64,000 nucleotides of DNA from Streptomyces sp. NA04227. GTDB taxonomy: Bacteria > Actinomycetota > Actinomycetes > Streptomycetales > Streptomycetaceae. The stretch covers positions 744,001 to 808,000 of the forward strand of contig NZ_CP054918.1 of NCBI RefSeq assembly GCF_013364195.1, written 5' to 3'. The notes below the pieces were generated by a model. That model did not search any database, had not been told where the DNA came from, and saw nothing but the letters and a program-made list of their open reading frames with translations. This document shows, piece after piece, positions 51,010-63,393 of this stretch; the stretch's first letter is position 1; each line of letters begins with the position of its first letter. The position numbers and the translations under genes were made by a program.

Positions 51010-51657
51010 TCAGCTGGTCCAGAAGTCCCACCAGCGGGTCAGGATCAGCATCCCGATCACGCCGATGTGCATCACCGGGAGGACCCAGGTGAACTCGCCG
51101 AAGAAGGCCCGCAGCCAGCTCGGCGCGGGCAGCAGCCCGTGCCGGATGTTGGAGGAGGTCACGTACCAGAACATGATGATCGTGGCGGCCCAGGCCAGGC
51201 AGCACCACAGGCACAGGGCGTTGATGCGGTACAGCGACTGGAACTGCAGCCAGGTGCAGAAGCCGACCCCGAAGAGGGTGCCGAAGTTGAGGGTGAGCCA
51301 GTACCAGCGCGGGAAGCGGGCGCGGGCCAGGAGGCTCATGCCGACGCAGACCACGATGGCGTAGGTGACCAGTCCCAGCAGGGGGTTCGGGAAGCCGAAG
51401 GCCTCCGCCTGGTCGCTCTTCATGATGCTTCCGCAGGAGACGACCGGGTTGATGCTGCACCCTGGCGTGAAGTTGGGGTCCTCGAGCAGCTTGAACTTGT
51501 CGAGGGTGATCACCCAGGAGGCGAGGACACCGGCCGCGCCGGTGAGGACCAGCAGCAGGGCGAACGCGGTACTGCCGCCCACCAGCCGTCCGGAGGCGCC
51601 GGTATGGCTCGTCGAGCCGGAGGAGGCGCCGTCGGTGGCTGTCTTCGTCTCGCTCAT
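51010..51657 (-). CDS. Vitamin K epoxide reductase (VKOR) family protein
   Basis: A 215-residue polytopic membrane protein that recycles the thiol oxidant for disulfide formation, passing electrons to quinone. The loop cysteines are Cys67 and Cys75 (PGCSINPVVSCGSIM), and the active-site pair is CLWC at Cys149/Cys152. Five or six membrane segments are visible; there is no fused thioredoxin domain. The ATG at 51657 (MSETKTATDG) starts a short polar N-terminus before the first helix; the longer frame is not needed. Confidence 0.93.
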   Translation of the reverse strand: MSETKTATDGASSGSTSHTGASGRLVGGSTAFALLLVLTGAAGVLASWVITLDKFKLLEDPNFTPGCSINPVVSCGSIMKSDQAEAFGFPNPLLGLVTYAIVVCVGMSLLARARFPRWYWLTLNFGTLFGVGFCTWLQFQSLYRINALCLWCCLAWAATIIMFWYVTSSNIRHGLLPAPSWLRAFFGEFTWVLPVMHIGVIGMLILTRWWDFWTS

Positions 51658-51807
51658 CACGCCTGTTCCGTCACTCGGCCGGTCTGCGGGCAGGGCCATT
51701 GTGCCGTACTACAACCCGTTCGGTCCGTTCGCTGCGCATAAGCACGAGCTGTGAACCGTGCCCTCGGGTGCGGGGCCCCGGCTCGCGGCCGGGACCCCCA
51801 CCTCCAC

Positions 51808-53073
51808 CTACCGTCCGAGTTCCCGGGCGATCCGGTCCACCACCGCGTCCACCTCGACGGCGCTCTGCTCGCCGGACTCCAGGTTCTTCAGCTGGACGAC
51901 ACCCTCGTCGAGGTCGCGCTCCCCCGCGATGACGGCGTAGCGCGCCCCGCTGCGGTTGGCCATCTTCATGGCGCCCTTCAGGCCGCGCCCGCCGAAGGCG
52001 AAGTCGGCGGCGATGCCCGCCCGGCGCAACGCGGTGACCGTGCCGAACAGCACCCGCCGCGCCTGCTCGCCCATCGGAACCGCGAACACACTGGTGGCGG
52101 GCGGCAGTTCGAGCTTCACGCCCTCGGCCTCCAGTGCCAGCACGGTCCGGTCCACGCCGAGCGCCCAGCCCACGGACGGCAGCGAGGGGCCGCCGATCAT
52201 CTCCGAGAGCCCGTCGTAGCGCCCGCCGCCGCCGACCGCCGACTGCGAGCCGAGCCCGTCGTGGACGAACTCGAAGGTGGTGCGGGTGTAGTAGTCGAGC
52301 CCGCGGACGAGCCGGGGGTCGTCCTCGTAGTCGACACCGGCCTCGGCGAGCAGTTCGCGGACCTGCTCGTGGTACGCCTTGCAGGCGTCGCACAGGTAGT
52401 CGCCGAGCAGCGGCGCACCGGTGAGCTGCTTCTGGACGCTCTCGCGCTTGTCGTCGAGCACCCGCAGCGGGTTGATCTCGATCCGTCGGCGGGTGTCCTC
52501 GTCGAGGTCGAGGGCGCGCAGGAACTCCTGGAGCGCGGCCCGGTAGACCGGCCTGCACTCCTTGTCCCCGAGCGAGTTGAGCAGGATCCGGAAGTCACGC
52601 AGGCCCAGCGAGCGGTACGCCTGGTCCGCGAGGATGATCAACTCGGCGTCCAGGACCGGGTCCTCGGCGCCGATCGCCTCGGCGCCGATCTGCGAGAAGT
52701 GGCGGTAGCGGCCCTTCTGCGGGCGCTCGTAGCGGTAGTACGAGCCGGAGTACCAGAGCTTGACCGGGAGGTTGCCCTCGTTCTGCAGGTTGGCCTGGAG
52801 CGCCGCGCGCAGTACGGAGGCGGTGCCCTCGGGCCGCAGCGCGAGCCGGTCGCCGCCCTTGGTCTCGAAGGCGTACATCTCCTTGGTCACGATGTCGGTG
52901 GACTCACCGACTCCGCGCGCGAACAGGTCGACGTTCTCGAAGCCCGGGGTCTCCACATAGCCGTACCCGGAGTTCTTCAGCGGCGCGGCGAGGGCCTCGC
53001 GCACCGCGAGGAACGTCGCCGAGTCCGGCGGAAGGAGGTCGTAAGTGCCCTTGGGGGCCTGAAAGGTGGTCAC
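51808..53073 (-). CDS. hisS: Histidyl-tRNA synthetase
   Basis: Class II synthetase that charges tRNA-His. The 421-residue protein has motif 1 around [12 protein letters not shown], motif 2 around [12 protein letters not shown] and [15 protein letters not shown], the histidine-binding [15 protein letters not shown], and a C-terminal anticodon-binding domain. GTG at 53073 with reasonable context. It is 10 bases downstream of the MBL-fold hydrolase gene. Confidence 0.97.
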   Translation of the reverse strand: MTTFQAPKGTYDLLPPDSATFLAVREALAAPLKNSGYGYVETPGFENVDLFARGVGESTDIVTKEMYAFETKGGDRLALRPEGTASVLRAALQANLQNEGNLPVKLWYSGSYYRYERPQKGRYRHFSQIGAEAIGAEDPVLDAELIILADQAYRSLGLRDFRILLNSLGDKECRPVYRAALQEFLRALDLDEDTRRRIEINPLRVLDDKRESVQKQLTGAPLLGDYLCDACKAYHEQVRELLAEAGVDYEDDPRLVRGLDYYTRTTFEFVHDGLGSQSAVGGGGRYDGLSEMIGGPSLPSVGWALGVDRTVLALEAEGVKLELPPATSVFAVPMGEQARRVLFGTVTALRRAGIAADFAFGGRGLKGAMKMANRSGARYAVIAGERDLDEGVVQLKNLESGEQSAVEVDAVVDRIARELGR

Positions 53074-53083
53074 GGAAGTCTCG

Positions 53084-53797
53084 TCACATTCCTCGTCGCG
53101 GGGCGGATCCCTGATCCGGCCCCAGGCCGGCGGCCACCTGCCGCAGATACGGGTTGGTGGCGCGCTCCTGGCCGATGGTCGTCTGGGGACCGTGCCCCGA
53201 CAGCACCACGGTCGAGTCGTCGAGCGGGAGGCACACCCTGGCCAACGACTCGAGGATCTCCGCGTGACTGCCGCCGGGCAGGTCGGTGCGGCCGATGGAG
53301 CCGGCGAACAGCAGGTCGCCCGAGAAGAAGACCGAGGGGATCTCCTGGGTCTCGGGCATCCGGAAGGTCACCGACCCCCTGGTATGCCCGGGCGCGTGGG
53401 AGACGCCGAATTCCAGCCCGGCCAGCGGGAGGCGCGCACCGTCGGTCAGTTCCCGTACGTCGTCGGGTTCGCCCACGGTCAGATCGCCCATCAGCTGCAT
53501 GCCGATGGAGCGGCCGAGCGCCTTCTCCGGGTCGCTCATCATGTAGCGGTCCTCGGGGTGGATCCACGCCGGCACCTCGTGCGCTCCGCACACCGGGACG
53601 ACGGAGGCCACGTGATCGAGGTGGCCGTGGGTCAGGATGACCGCGACGGGCTTGAGCCGATGCTTCTTCAGCGTTTCCTCGACGCCCTCGGCGGCCTGGT
53701 GGCCCGGGTCGATGATCACGCACTCCTCGCCAGCGGCGGGGGCGACCAAGTAGCAGTTGGTGCCCCAGGCCCCGGCGGGGAACCCGGCAATGAGCAC
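53084..53797 (-). CDS. Metallo-beta-lactamase-fold hydrolase (glyoxalase II-like)
   Basis: A 237-residue MBL-fold protein. The metal-binding motif is THGHLDH (His57, His59, Asp61, His62), with further ligands in [23 protein letters not shown] and a C-terminal SGHG. This pattern is close to hydroxyacylglutathione hydrolase-like proteins; the natural thioester substrate in actinobacteria (perhaps mycothiol-linked) is not settled by the sequence. GTG at 53797. It shares the operon with hisS. Confidence 0.92.
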   Translation of the reverse strand: MLIAGFPAGAWGTNCYLVAPAAGEECVIIDPGHQAAEGVEETLKKHRLKPVAVILTHGHLDHVASVVPVCGAHEVPAWIHPEDRYMMSDPEKALGRSIGMQLMGDLTVGEPDDVRELTDGARLPLAGLEFGVSHAPGHTRGSVTFRMPETQEIPSVFFSGDLLFAGSIGRTDLPGGSHAEILESLARVCLPLDDSTVVLSGHGPQTTIGQERATNPYLRQVAAGLGPDQGSAPRRGM

Positions 53798-53989
53798 GAT
53801 CGTCCTTCATTCGTCGTCGGCGGGAGTCGGCCGCACCGCTCCGAGTGGAGAATGCGGCTGCTCAGAGCCTACCGGCGGTGCGGTTTTCACAGCCAACCCG
53901 TATACGGTACGGGGCACCCGTTCCCGGCCGCCCCCGCCGGGTACGGGCCGGACGGTCGCAGCACGGGCGGCAGGTACAGGAGACGATCT

Positions 53990-54784
53990 GTGGTCAGCCA
54001 GGAACAGCGGCGCAAGCAGCTCGCCAGAGAGAAGCGGATACGGCAGCACGAACGCCGGGAAGCCGCGCAGCGCCAGGCGAGAAAGCGCAACGCGCTGATC
54101 GGCGGAGCCCTTGTGACCGTCCTCGCGGTGGTCGGCGGGCTCTTCGCGGCCGGTGTCTTCGACGGCGACGACGCCGAGGCCACGAGCGGCCCGTGCGCCG
54201 AGCCCGCCAAGGGCAAGCCGAAGAAGCTGAGTTTCCCGAAGGAACCGGCGATGAGTATCGACAAGTCGGCCGCCTACCGGATGAAGCTCGACACGACCTG
54301 CGGGGACATCGACCTCTCGCTGGACGCGAAGGCCGCCCCGCACACGGTCAACTCCTTCAACTTCCTTGTCGGCAAGGGCTATCTGGACCACACCCGCTGC
54401 CACCGGCTCACCAAGGGCAATGTGAACGTGCTCCAGTGCGGCGATCCCACGGGCACAAGTGAGGGCGACCCGGGCTACTCGGTCCCCGACGAGAACCTCG
54501 ACTCCAAGCGGCTGAGCGGCGGGGTCTATCCGGCGGGCACGGTCGCCATGGCCAATACGTACAACGCCACCACCGGCAAGGGCCGTGACAGCGGCGGAAG
54601 TCAGTTCTTCCTCGTCTACGCGGACAGCCAACTGCCGCCCGACTACACGCCGTTCGGCACCGTCTCCGCGGACGGTATGCGGGTTCTGAAGAAGATCGCC
54701 GACGAGGGTGAGAGCACCGGGCAGGGTGACGGTCCGCCCAGCGCGAACGTCGTCATCGACAAGGCGCGGGTCACCAGGTCCTGA
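53990..54784 (+). CDS. Membrane-anchored cyclophilin-type peptidyl-prolyl isomerase
   Basis: A 264-residue protein with a basic, helical N-terminus (residues 1-33), one membrane helix (ALIGGALVTVLAVVGGLFAAGVF, about 35-57) and an extracytoplasmic cyclophilin domain (about 95-264). The cyclophilin core includes YLDHTRCHRLTKGN, LQCGDPTGTSEGDPGYSVPDE and SGGSQFFLVYADSQL. Several active-site positions differ from classical cyclophilins (for example CHRL for FHRV). GTG at 53990 with AGGAG at 7 nt. Confidence 0.92.
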   Translation: MVSQEQRRKQLAREKRIRQHERREAAQRQARKRNALIGGALVTVLAVVGGLFAAGVFDGDDAEATSGPCAEPAKGKPKKLSFPKEPAMSIDKSAAYRMKLDTTCGDIDLSLDAKAAPHTVNSFNFLVGKGYLDHTRCHRLTKGNVNVLQCGDPTGTSEGDPGYSVPDENLDSKRLSGGVYPAGTVAMANTYNATTGKGRDSGGSQFFLVYADSQLPPDYTPFGTVSADGMRVLKKIADEGESTGQGDGPPSANVVIDKARVTRS

Positions 54785-54965
54785 CGACGCCGGATTCGGG
54801 TCGTCCCGGGCGTGTTTCCACCACTGTTCGCATCCGGGGGCGCACGGGGCGTATTCAAGCGCCCCTGGTGGCTCCTGCCTCGCCCGTTATGGCGTGCGCT
54901 ATGCCGCGCGGTGGGGGACAGCCGCCCCGCCGGTCGCCTATGTTGGCCGTGACGAAACTGTGGAC

Positions 54966-54998
54966 GATGCCCGGGGCGGGCGAAGCCCGGGGGGCATC
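54966..54998. terminator. Hairpin just upstream of the DUF349 gene
   Basis: GATGCCC (54966-54972) pairs with GGGCATC (54992-54998), with an inner GGGC-GAA-GCCC stem. It ends only 5 bases before the AGGAGG of the DUF349 gene. It may end the cyclophilin transcript or form part of the DUF349 mRNA leader. The rest of the gap (54785-54965) shows nothing else. Confidence 0.5.
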
Positions 54999-55014
54999 AT
55001 GTGGAGGAGGCGCT

Positions 55015-56244
55015 GTGAGCAGCGACCCGTGGGGCCGCGTCGACGAGACGGGCACCGTGTACGTGCGTACGGCCGACGGCGAGAAGGTCGTCGGTTCCTG
55101 GCAGGCCGGATCTCCGGACGAGGCCCTGGCCTACTTCGAGCGCAAGTACGAGGGCCTGGTTGTGGAGATCGGCCTCCTCGAACGCAGGGTGAAAACCACC
55201 GATCTGAGCGCGAAGGACGCGCAGACCGCCATCGGTCATCTGCGCGAGCAGGTGGACGCGCACCACGCGGTCGGTGACCTGGACGCCCTGCGTACGCGGC
55301 TCGACAAGCTTGTCGAGACCGTCGAGGCGCGCCGCGAGGAGCGCAAGGTACAGAAGGCCAAGCAGTCCGACGAGGCGCGGCACGCCAAGGAGGCGCTGGT
55401 CAACGAGGCCGAGGAGCTGGCCCAGAGCGAGCAGTGGCGGGTGGCCGGGGAACGGCTGCGTGCCCTTGTCGACACCTGGAAGGGCCTGCCGCGACTCGAC
55501 CGCAAGTCGGACGACGAGCTGTGGCACCGCTTCTCGCACGCCCGCTCGGCGTTCTCCAAGCGGCGCAAGGCGCACTTCGCGTCCCTCGACGCCCAGCGCG
55601 AGGATGCCCGTAAGACCAAGGAACGTCTGGTCGCCGAGGCCGAGTCGCTGTCGAACTCCACCGACTGGGGTGCCACCGCGGCGCGTTACCGCGAGCTGAT
55701 GGCCGAGTGGAAGGCCGCGGGCCGGGCCCAGCGCGAGCACGAGGACGACCTGTGGAACCGCTTCCGCGGTGCGCAGGACGTCTTCTTTGCCGCGCGCTCG
55801 GCGGTGTTCGCCGAACGCGACGCCGAGCAGTCGGAGAACCTGAAGCTGAAGGAGGAACTGGCCGCCGAGGCCGAGAAGTTGCTCCCGGTGACGGACCTCA
55901 AGGCCGCCCGTGCCGCGTTCCGTGGGATCAACGAGCGCTGGGAGGCGATCGGGCACGTACCGCGCGACGCCCGCCCCAAGGTCGAGGGCCGGATGCACAC
56001 CGTGGAGCGCGCCCTCCAGGACTCGGAAGAGGCCGAGTGGCGCCGGACCAACCCGGAGGCCAGGGCCCGTGCCGAGGGTCTGACCGGTCAACTCCAGGCC
56101 GCTGTCGACAAGTTGACCAAGCAGATCGAGACCGCCCGCGCCGCGGGCAACTCGGCCAGGGCGGACAAGCTCCAGAAGGAGCTCGACGGCCGCCAGGCAC
56201 TGCTGGACCAGGCTCTGAAGGGGCTTCAGGAGTTCGGCGGCTGA
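55015..56244 (+). CDS. DUF349 repeat protein
   Basis: A 409-residue, mostly helical, highly charged protein with three DUF349 repeats. They begin near AQSEQWRVAGERLRALVDTWKGL, NSTDWGATAARYRELMAEWKAAG and PVTDLKAARAAFRGINERWEAIG. The N-terminal 60 residues (DPWGRVDETGTVYVRTADGEK) form a separate domain. The function is unclear. The GTG at 55015 (VSSDPWGRV) has AGGAGG five bases upstream, so the longer ATG frame is rejected. A strong terminator follows. Confidence 0.9.
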   Translation: MSSDPWGRVDETGTVYVRTADGEKVVGSWQAGSPDEALAYFERKYEGLVVEIGLLERRVKTTDLSAKDAQTAIGHLREQVDAHHAVGDLDALRTRLDKLVETVEARREERKVQKAKQSDEARHAKEALVNEAEELAQSEQWRVAGERLRALVDTWKGLPRLDRKSDDELWHRFSHARSAFSKRRKAHFASLDAQREDARKTKERLVAEAESLSNSTDWGATAARYRELMAEWKAAGRAQREHEDDLWNRFRGAQDVFFAARSAVFAERDAEQSENLKLKEELAAEAEKLLPVTDLKAARAAFRGINERWEAIGHVPRDARPKVEGRMHTVERALQDSEEAEWRRTNPEARARAEGLTGQLQAAVDKLTKQIETARAAGNSARADKLQKELDGRQALLDQALKGLQEFGG

Positions 56245-56271
56245 GCCGCCGGGCCCTGAGCCCGTACGGGA

Positions 56272-56306
56272 GAACCCCCGGCGCCCGCGAGGGCGTTCGG
56301 GGGTTC
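56272..56306. terminator. Terminator between the DUF349 gene and relA
   Basis: GAACCCCCG (56272-56280) pairs with CGGGGGTTC (56298-56306), with an inner CGCCC/GGGCG stem, followed by TTTC. It lies between convergent genes and may serve both. Confidence 0.88.
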
Positions 56307-56373
56307 TTTCGTGGTACGGGAGTTCTTTCGTCGTACGGGGCCGTTGCCGCACGGGCAGGCCGGCCTCCGGGGC

Positions 56374-58893
<2,520 letters not shown>

Positions 58894-59015
58894 AGGGCGC
58901 TCCTCGGTGCGCGAGCCGGGTCCACCGGTCAGGCCCCGGACAACCATGGTAGCGAGCGCGGGGAGGGGGCTCGCCCCGAGCCTTCCGGTGGGGCAGCGTG
59001 ACCCGTGTCAACGCA

Positions 59016-59050
59016 CGAGGCGGGCGCCGGATTCCTCCGGGCCCGCCTCG
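59016..59050. terminator. Hairpin between apt and relA
   Basis: CGAGGCGGGC (59016-59025) pairs with GCCCGCCTCG (59041-59050) around a 15-nt loop. It lies about 80 bases past the apt stop, so it probably ends the sec-apt transcript and leaves relA with its own promoter in 58894-59015. Confidence 0.7.
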
Positions 59051-59127
59051 TTTTGTCCGCCGTGCCGTTCCGGTACGCGCCGGTCGCCGCTCGCGGCGTC
59101 CGCGGCCTCGGCCGGCAGCGATCCCGA

Positions 59128-59676
59128 TCAGACCGTGAGCAACGCCTCCAGCGGAGCACCGTCGAGTGCGGCCTCCAGCCGGGTCCTGCCGTTCAGGAAC
59201 CCGAGTTCCATCAGGACGACGGCGCCCGCGACCTCGGCACCCGCCCTGCGGACGAGCTGGACGGAAGCCTCGGCGGTGCCGCCGGTGGCCAGGACGTCGT
59301 CGACGATCAGCACGCGGTCCGCGCCCGAGAGGTCCTCGGCGTGCACCTCGATCTCGGCCGAGCCGTACTCCAGGTCGTAGGACTGCCCCAGGGTGGCGCC
59401 CGGGAGTTTGCCCGCCTTGCGGACCGGGATGAAGCCCACGCCCGCGCGGACGGCGGCGGGCGCGCCCAGGATGAAGCCGCGAGCCTCCAGGCCGACGATC
59501 TTCGTCGCACCGTTGCGCACCGCCGACTCGGCGAGCGCCTCGGTGAGCGCGGTGAACGCCTGCGGATCCGCGAGCAGCGGGGTGATGTCCTTGAACATCA
59601 CACCCGGCTGCGGGTAATCCGCCACGTCCCGGATCCGGCTGAGCAGGAGCTCCTTGAGGGTGGCCGGGTCGGTCAT
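59128..59676 (-). CDS. apt: Adenine phosphoribosyltransferase
   Basis: Salvages adenine to AMP with PRPP. The 182-residue protein has GLEARGFILGAPAA, KAGKLPGATLGQSYDLEYG and the PRPP loop VLIVDDVLATGGTAEA. ATG at 59676 overlaps the secF stop (ATGA). The order secD-secF-apt-relA is conserved in actinobacteria. Confidence 0.97.
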   Translation of the reverse strand: MTDPATLKELLLSRIRDVADYPQPGVMFKDITPLLADPQAFTALTEALAESAVRNGATKIVGLEARGFILGAPAAVRAGVGFIPVRKAGKLPGATLGQSYDLEYGSAEIEVHAEDLSGADRVLIVDDVLATGGTAEASVQLVRRAGAEVAGAVVLMELGFLNGRTRLEAALDGAPLEALLTV

Positions 59677-60812
59677 CGGCGCTTCCCCGAGGGGCGCCCG
59701 CGGCCACGACCGCGGGAGACCGGCTGGTTGCGCGGACCGACGACGGCCGCGGCGCTCGCGCCTCCGGCGGTCGCCACCGGCTCCCCGTCGTCGTCCCCGT
59801 CCGAGGGCTCGTCCCGGCCCGTCTCCAGCGACTCGCCCTTGGCCGCGGCGGCCGCGCGCTTGGCGAGCACGCGCTTGCGCAGCGCCTTCATCTCCGGCTG
59901 GCGCTCCTTGAGGTCGGCGACCAGCGGCGTGGCGATGAAGATCGAGGAGTACGCACCGGCCGCGAGGCCGACGAAGAGCGACAGCGAGATGTCGTTCAGC
60001 ATGCCCGCGCCCATGGCGCCGCCACCGATGAACAGCAGACCGGCGACCGGGAGCAGCGCGACCACCGTGGTGTTGATCGACCGCACCAGGGTGCCGTTGA
60101 TCGACCGGTTCGCGATCTCGCTGTACGTCCAGCGGTTCTGTTTGAGGATGTCCTTCGAGCTCTCCTTGAGGGAGTCAAAGACCACCACCGTGTCGTAGAG
60201 CGAATAACCGAGGATGGTGAGCAGACCGATCACGGTGCCCGGGGTGACCTCGAAGCCCACCAGAGCATAGATGCCGACGGTGATGGTGATGTCGTGGATC
60301 AGCGCGATCAGGGCCGCGATCGCCATGCGCCATTCGAAGGCGATCGCCAGATAGATCACCACCAGCACCATGAAGACCCATAGGCCTGTCCAGGCCTTCT
60401 GGGCGACCTGTTCACCCCAGCTCGGTCCGACCAGCTCGGCGCTGATCTTGTTCTCGCTGATCTTCAGATCCTTGGCGAGCTCTTCCTTGATCTGCGTGGA
60501 CTTGGTGGGGTCCACGTCGCTGATCTGGATCCGCACAGCGCCGCTGCCGAGCTTCTGGACGATCGCGTCGTGACCGGAGGCCTTCTCGGCGCTGTGCCGC
60601 GCGTCCTCGGTGGACACACTCGTCTTGGGCGTGGTGAAGACCGCGCCGCCCTCGAACTCGATACCCATGTTGAGGCCGCGCACCGTCAGGCCGAGGATCG
60701 CCGTGATGGTGATCAGGATCGACAGGCCGTACCAGATCATGCGCTTGCCGACGAAGTCGTATCCGACCTCGCCGCGGTAGAGCCTGGCGCCGAGGTTGCC
60801 GAGCTTCGACAT
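59673..60812 (-). CDS. secF: Protein translocase subunit SecF
   Basis: With SecD, uses the proton gradient to complete export through SecYEG. The 379-residue RND-type protein has six membrane helices; TM1 is MIWYGLSILITITAILGL and GIEFEGGAVF opens the periplasmic P1 domain. TM4-5 contain VGIYALVGFEVTPGTVIGLLTILGYSLYDTVVVFDSL. The C-terminal 70 residues are a charged, Gly/Arg-rich cytoplasmic tail. ATG at 60812, one base after the secD stop. Confidence 0.97.
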   Translation of the reverse strand: MSKLGNLGARLYRGEVGYDFVGKRMIWYGLSILITITAILGLTVRGLNMGIEFEGGAVFTTPKTSVSTEDARHSAEKASGHDAIVQKLGSGAVRIQISDVDPTKSTQIKEELAKDLKISENKISAELVGPSWGEQVAQKAWTGLWVFMVLVVIYLAIAFEWRMAIAALIALIHDITITVGIYALVGFEVTPGTVIGLLTILGYSLYDTVVVFDSLKESSKDILKQNRWTYSEIANRSINGTLVRSINTTVVALLPVAGLLFIGGGAMGAGMLNDISLSLFVGLAAGAYSSIFIATPLVADLKERQPEMKALRKRVLAKRAAAAAKGESLETGRDEPSDGDDDGEPVATAGGASAAAVVGPRNQPVSRGRGRGRPSGKRR

Positions 60813-60813
60813 C

Positions 60814-62631
60814 TCAGGCCTCCTTCGTGTCGGCGGGACCGGAGGGACGACGACGGGTACGGCGCAGCGGAGGCTTGGCACCGAGCCGCTTGGGGTCGAG
60901 CCCGGACCACGGGTGACCGTTGGCGAAGAACTTCTTGCGCGCCATGATCGTCATCAGCGGCTTGGTGAAGAAGAAGACCACCACGACGTCCAGCAGCGTG
61001 GTCAGGCCGAGCGTGAACGCAAAGCCCTGCACCTTGCCGACGGTCACGATGAACAGCACCGCTGCCGCGAGGAAGGACACGAAGTCCGAGACCAGGATGG
61101 TGCGCCGGGCCCGCGGCCAGCCGCGCTCCACGGCGGGCCGCAGCGTACGGCCCTCGCGGATCTCATCCCTTATGCGTTCGAAGAAGACGATGAACGAGTC
61201 CGCGGTGATACCGATGGCGACGATCGCACCGCAGACCGCGGGCAGGTTCAGCGCGAAGCCGATGGCCGGGCCGAGGAGCGACATGATGGTGTATGTCAGG
61301 GCCGCGGACGCGAGCAGCGAGGCGATGGCGATCAGCGACAGGCCGCGGTAGTAGACCACCAGGTAGATGATCACCAGCGCGAGGCCGATGGCACCGGCGA
61401 GCAGACCGGCGCGGAGCTGCTCACCGCCGAGGGCCGCGTCCACTGTGTCGACGCTCTGTACCTCGAAGGTCAGCGGCAGGGCACCGAAGGACAGGATGTT
61501 GGCCAGGTCCTTGGCCTCCTGCTGGTCCATGCTGCCGGAGATCTCGGCGCTGCCCTGGGTGATGCTCTTGGTCACGTACGGGTGCGAGGCGACCTCACCG
61601 TCGAGCAGGATGGCGAACTCGTTCTGCGGCGACTGCTTCTGCGCCAGCTGGCCGGTGATGTCGGCGAACTGGTCCCGGCCCTTGCCGGTGAAGTCCATCG
61701 AGACCTGCCACTCACCGTTCTGCTGGTTGATGAGTGCCTTGGCGCCGTCGACCTCGGTGCCCTTCATGGCGACCGGGCCGAGGATGAACTTCTGCCACTG
61801 CTTCTCGCCGTCCTCGCCACAGGCGAGCATGGGCTCCTTGGAGGAGACCGGCTTGGAGGCGATCGCGGAGCGGGACTTCGCGGTGGTGCAGTCGAGCTTT
61901 TCGAAGCGCTTCTGGAGGTCGGCGGCCTCGGCCTCGCCGCCCGGCTTGGTGGGCTCGGGGGTCGGCTTGCGCACCCCGTCGCCGGGCTTCGTCGAAGCCT
62001 CCGGCGTGGGGGTGGGGTCGGCCTTGAGAGCCTCGGGAAGGACGCGGCCCTGAGTCGTCGGGGAGGCGCTCGGGGCGTCGGAGGAACCCTCGGTGGCCTT
62101 GTCGGCGGGCTTGTCGTTCTTGTCGCCCTCGGCGCTGTCACCCTTCTCGGGCTTCTCCGGCTTCTGGCTCCCGGACTCGCTCGGCGAGGGCTTGGGGTTC
62201 GGCGGCTGCTGCTCCGGGCCGGTCGCGGGCGCGCGGGTCAGCACAGGCCGGAAGAACAGCTGCGCCGTCGTACCGACCTGCTCCTGCGCCTGCTTGCTGT
62301 TGGTGCCCTTGGGGATGTTGACGACGATGTGCTCGTCGCCCTGGGTCTGCACCTCGGCCTCGGAGACACCGAGACCGTTGACGCGGCGCTCGATGATGCC
62401 GACGGCGGTGTCCAGGTCCTCCTTGCGGACTTCGCCCTTCTTACCGGGCTGGTTCTTCGCTTCCAGCGTGATGCTCGTGCCGCCGGCGAGGTCGATGCCC
62501 AGACGGGGCTTGGTGTGGCCGGAGGCGAACATGCCGCCGGTGAGCGCCGCGATGGCGATCAGGATGAGGACCAGGGTGCGCCCAGGATTGCCCTGGGAGG
62601 GGGACCTCCGACCCTTCTTGGGTGCTGCCAC
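60814..62631 (-). CDS. secD: Protein translocase subunit SecD with low-complexity insertion
   Basis: Partner of SecF. I used the GTG at 62631 (VAAPKKGRRSPSQGNPGRTL), with GGAG 9 nt upstream, for 605 residues. TM1 (TLVLILIAIAALTGGMFAS) is followed by GIDLAGGTSITLEAK. Residues about 130-240 are an insertion rich in Pro, Glu, Lys, Ser and Thr in the extracytoplasmic part. Conserved SecD segments follow (FAILLDGEVASHPYV, FGALPLTFEVQS), and five helices with AIGITADSFIVFFERIRDE. Only the family core should be used when comparing with other SecD proteins. Confidence 0.96.
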   Translation of the reverse strand: MAAPKKGRRSPSQGNPGRTLVLILIAIAALTGGMFASGHTKPRLGIDLAGGTSITLEAKNQPGKKGEVRKEDLDTAVGIIERRVNGLGVSEAEVQTQGDEHIVVNIPKGTNSKQAQEQVGTTAQLFFRPVLTRAPATGPEQQPPNPKPSPSESGSQKPEKPEKGDSAEGDKNDKPADKATEGSSDAPSASPTTQGRVLPEALKADPTPTPEASTKPGDGVRKPTPEPTKPGGEAEAADLQKRFEKLDCTTAKSRSAIASKPVSSKEPMLACGEDGEKQWQKFILGPVAMKGTEVDGAKALINQQNGEWQVSMDFTGKGRDQFADITGQLAQKQSPQNEFAILLDGEVASHPYVTKSITQGSAEISGSMDQQEAKDLANILSFGALPLTFEVQSVDTVDAALGGEQLRAGLLAGAIGLALVIIYLVVYYRGLSLIAIASLLASAALTYTIMSLLGPAIGFALNLPAVCGAIVAIGITADSFIVFFERIRDEIREGRTLRPAVERGWPRARRTILVSDFVSFLAAAVLFIVTVGKVQGFAFTLGLTTLLDVVVVFFFTKPLMTIMARKKFFANGHPWSGLDPKRLGAKPPLRRTRRRPSGPADTKEA

Positions 62632-62759
62632 CTTCTCGTACTCCCTCTCGGGCCGAGCGCCCGCGACTGTGCGGAACGGACCGGCCATGGCCAGATGTGG
62701 GGGACTCCGCGCGGGGACCGGGTGCGGTGAGTGCGAGCGGCTGCCCGGCCCGGTGGCGG

Positions 62760-63227
62760 CTACTTCGCGTCGGACTCGCCGTCGGTCTTCTTCGGCGCGG
62801 CGTCCTCGCTCTCGGCCTTGGCGGGCTCGTCGTGCTTGCCGAGGTCGATGCGCGCGTCGTCGTCCGAGTCCGCGGAGTCGGCCGTGTCGTCGGACTTGGA
62901 GTCCGAGACGTCGCCGGTGAGGGAGGAGGCGTCGTCGGGCACCTCGGTGCCGTGGACGATGCGGTTGTACTCGTCGTCGTCGAGCACGGCACCCACGGCG
63001 TTCTTGCCGTAGATCGCGTGGATGCCGGGGGCGACCTCGAGGAGCACCGTGTCCTCGCCGACCTCCTTCACGGTGGCGTACATGCCGCCGATGGTGCGGA
63101 TGCCGGTGCCGGGCTGGATCTGGTCCCGCATCTGGACGGCCTGCTGCTGCTTCTTCTTGGCAGACCGGGTCATCAGGAACATGGCCCCGATGAGCACGAC
63201 GAACGGGAGAAGGGTGACGAGACTCAC
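62760..63227 (-). CDS. yajC: Preprotein translocase accessory subunit YajC
   Basis: Small SecDF-associated membrane protein of 155 residues. One N-terminal helix (LVTLLPFVVLIGAMFLMTRSAKKKQQQ) is followed by the YajC core (IQPGTGIRTIGGMYATVKEV). A 70-residue acidic, Ser/Asp-rich tail follows that is longer than in E. coli YajC. GTG at 63227. It lies 128 bases upstream of secD. Confidence 0.93.
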   Translation of the reverse strand: MSLVTLLPFVVLIGAMFLMTRSAKKKQQQAVQMRDQIQPGTGIRTIGGMYATVKEVGEDTVLLEVAPGIHAIYGKNAVGAVLDDDEYNRIVHGTEVPDDASSLTGDVSDSKSDDTADSADSDDDARIDLGKHDEPAKAESEDAAPKKTDGESDAK

Positions 63228-63393
63228 GGGTCGGAACTTCCTTCATGCGACCGCGCTGGGGAGCGGGCCTGGTCGTTGGGGGTGGTCGCACCGCCGTACA
63301 AGAGCGGCATCGGCGGAGTCTAAGCGAGTCCGCACGAATGGAACAACGCCCGGCAAGTCAACGGGGTTCCTGACGTCCCGGGCGCGCCCGGCG

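Noticed and set aside
58894..58947. ATG start of relA at 58947
   Set aside because: It lacks a ribosome binding site, while the TTG at 58893 has GAGGAG six bases upstream and a family-like N-terminus.
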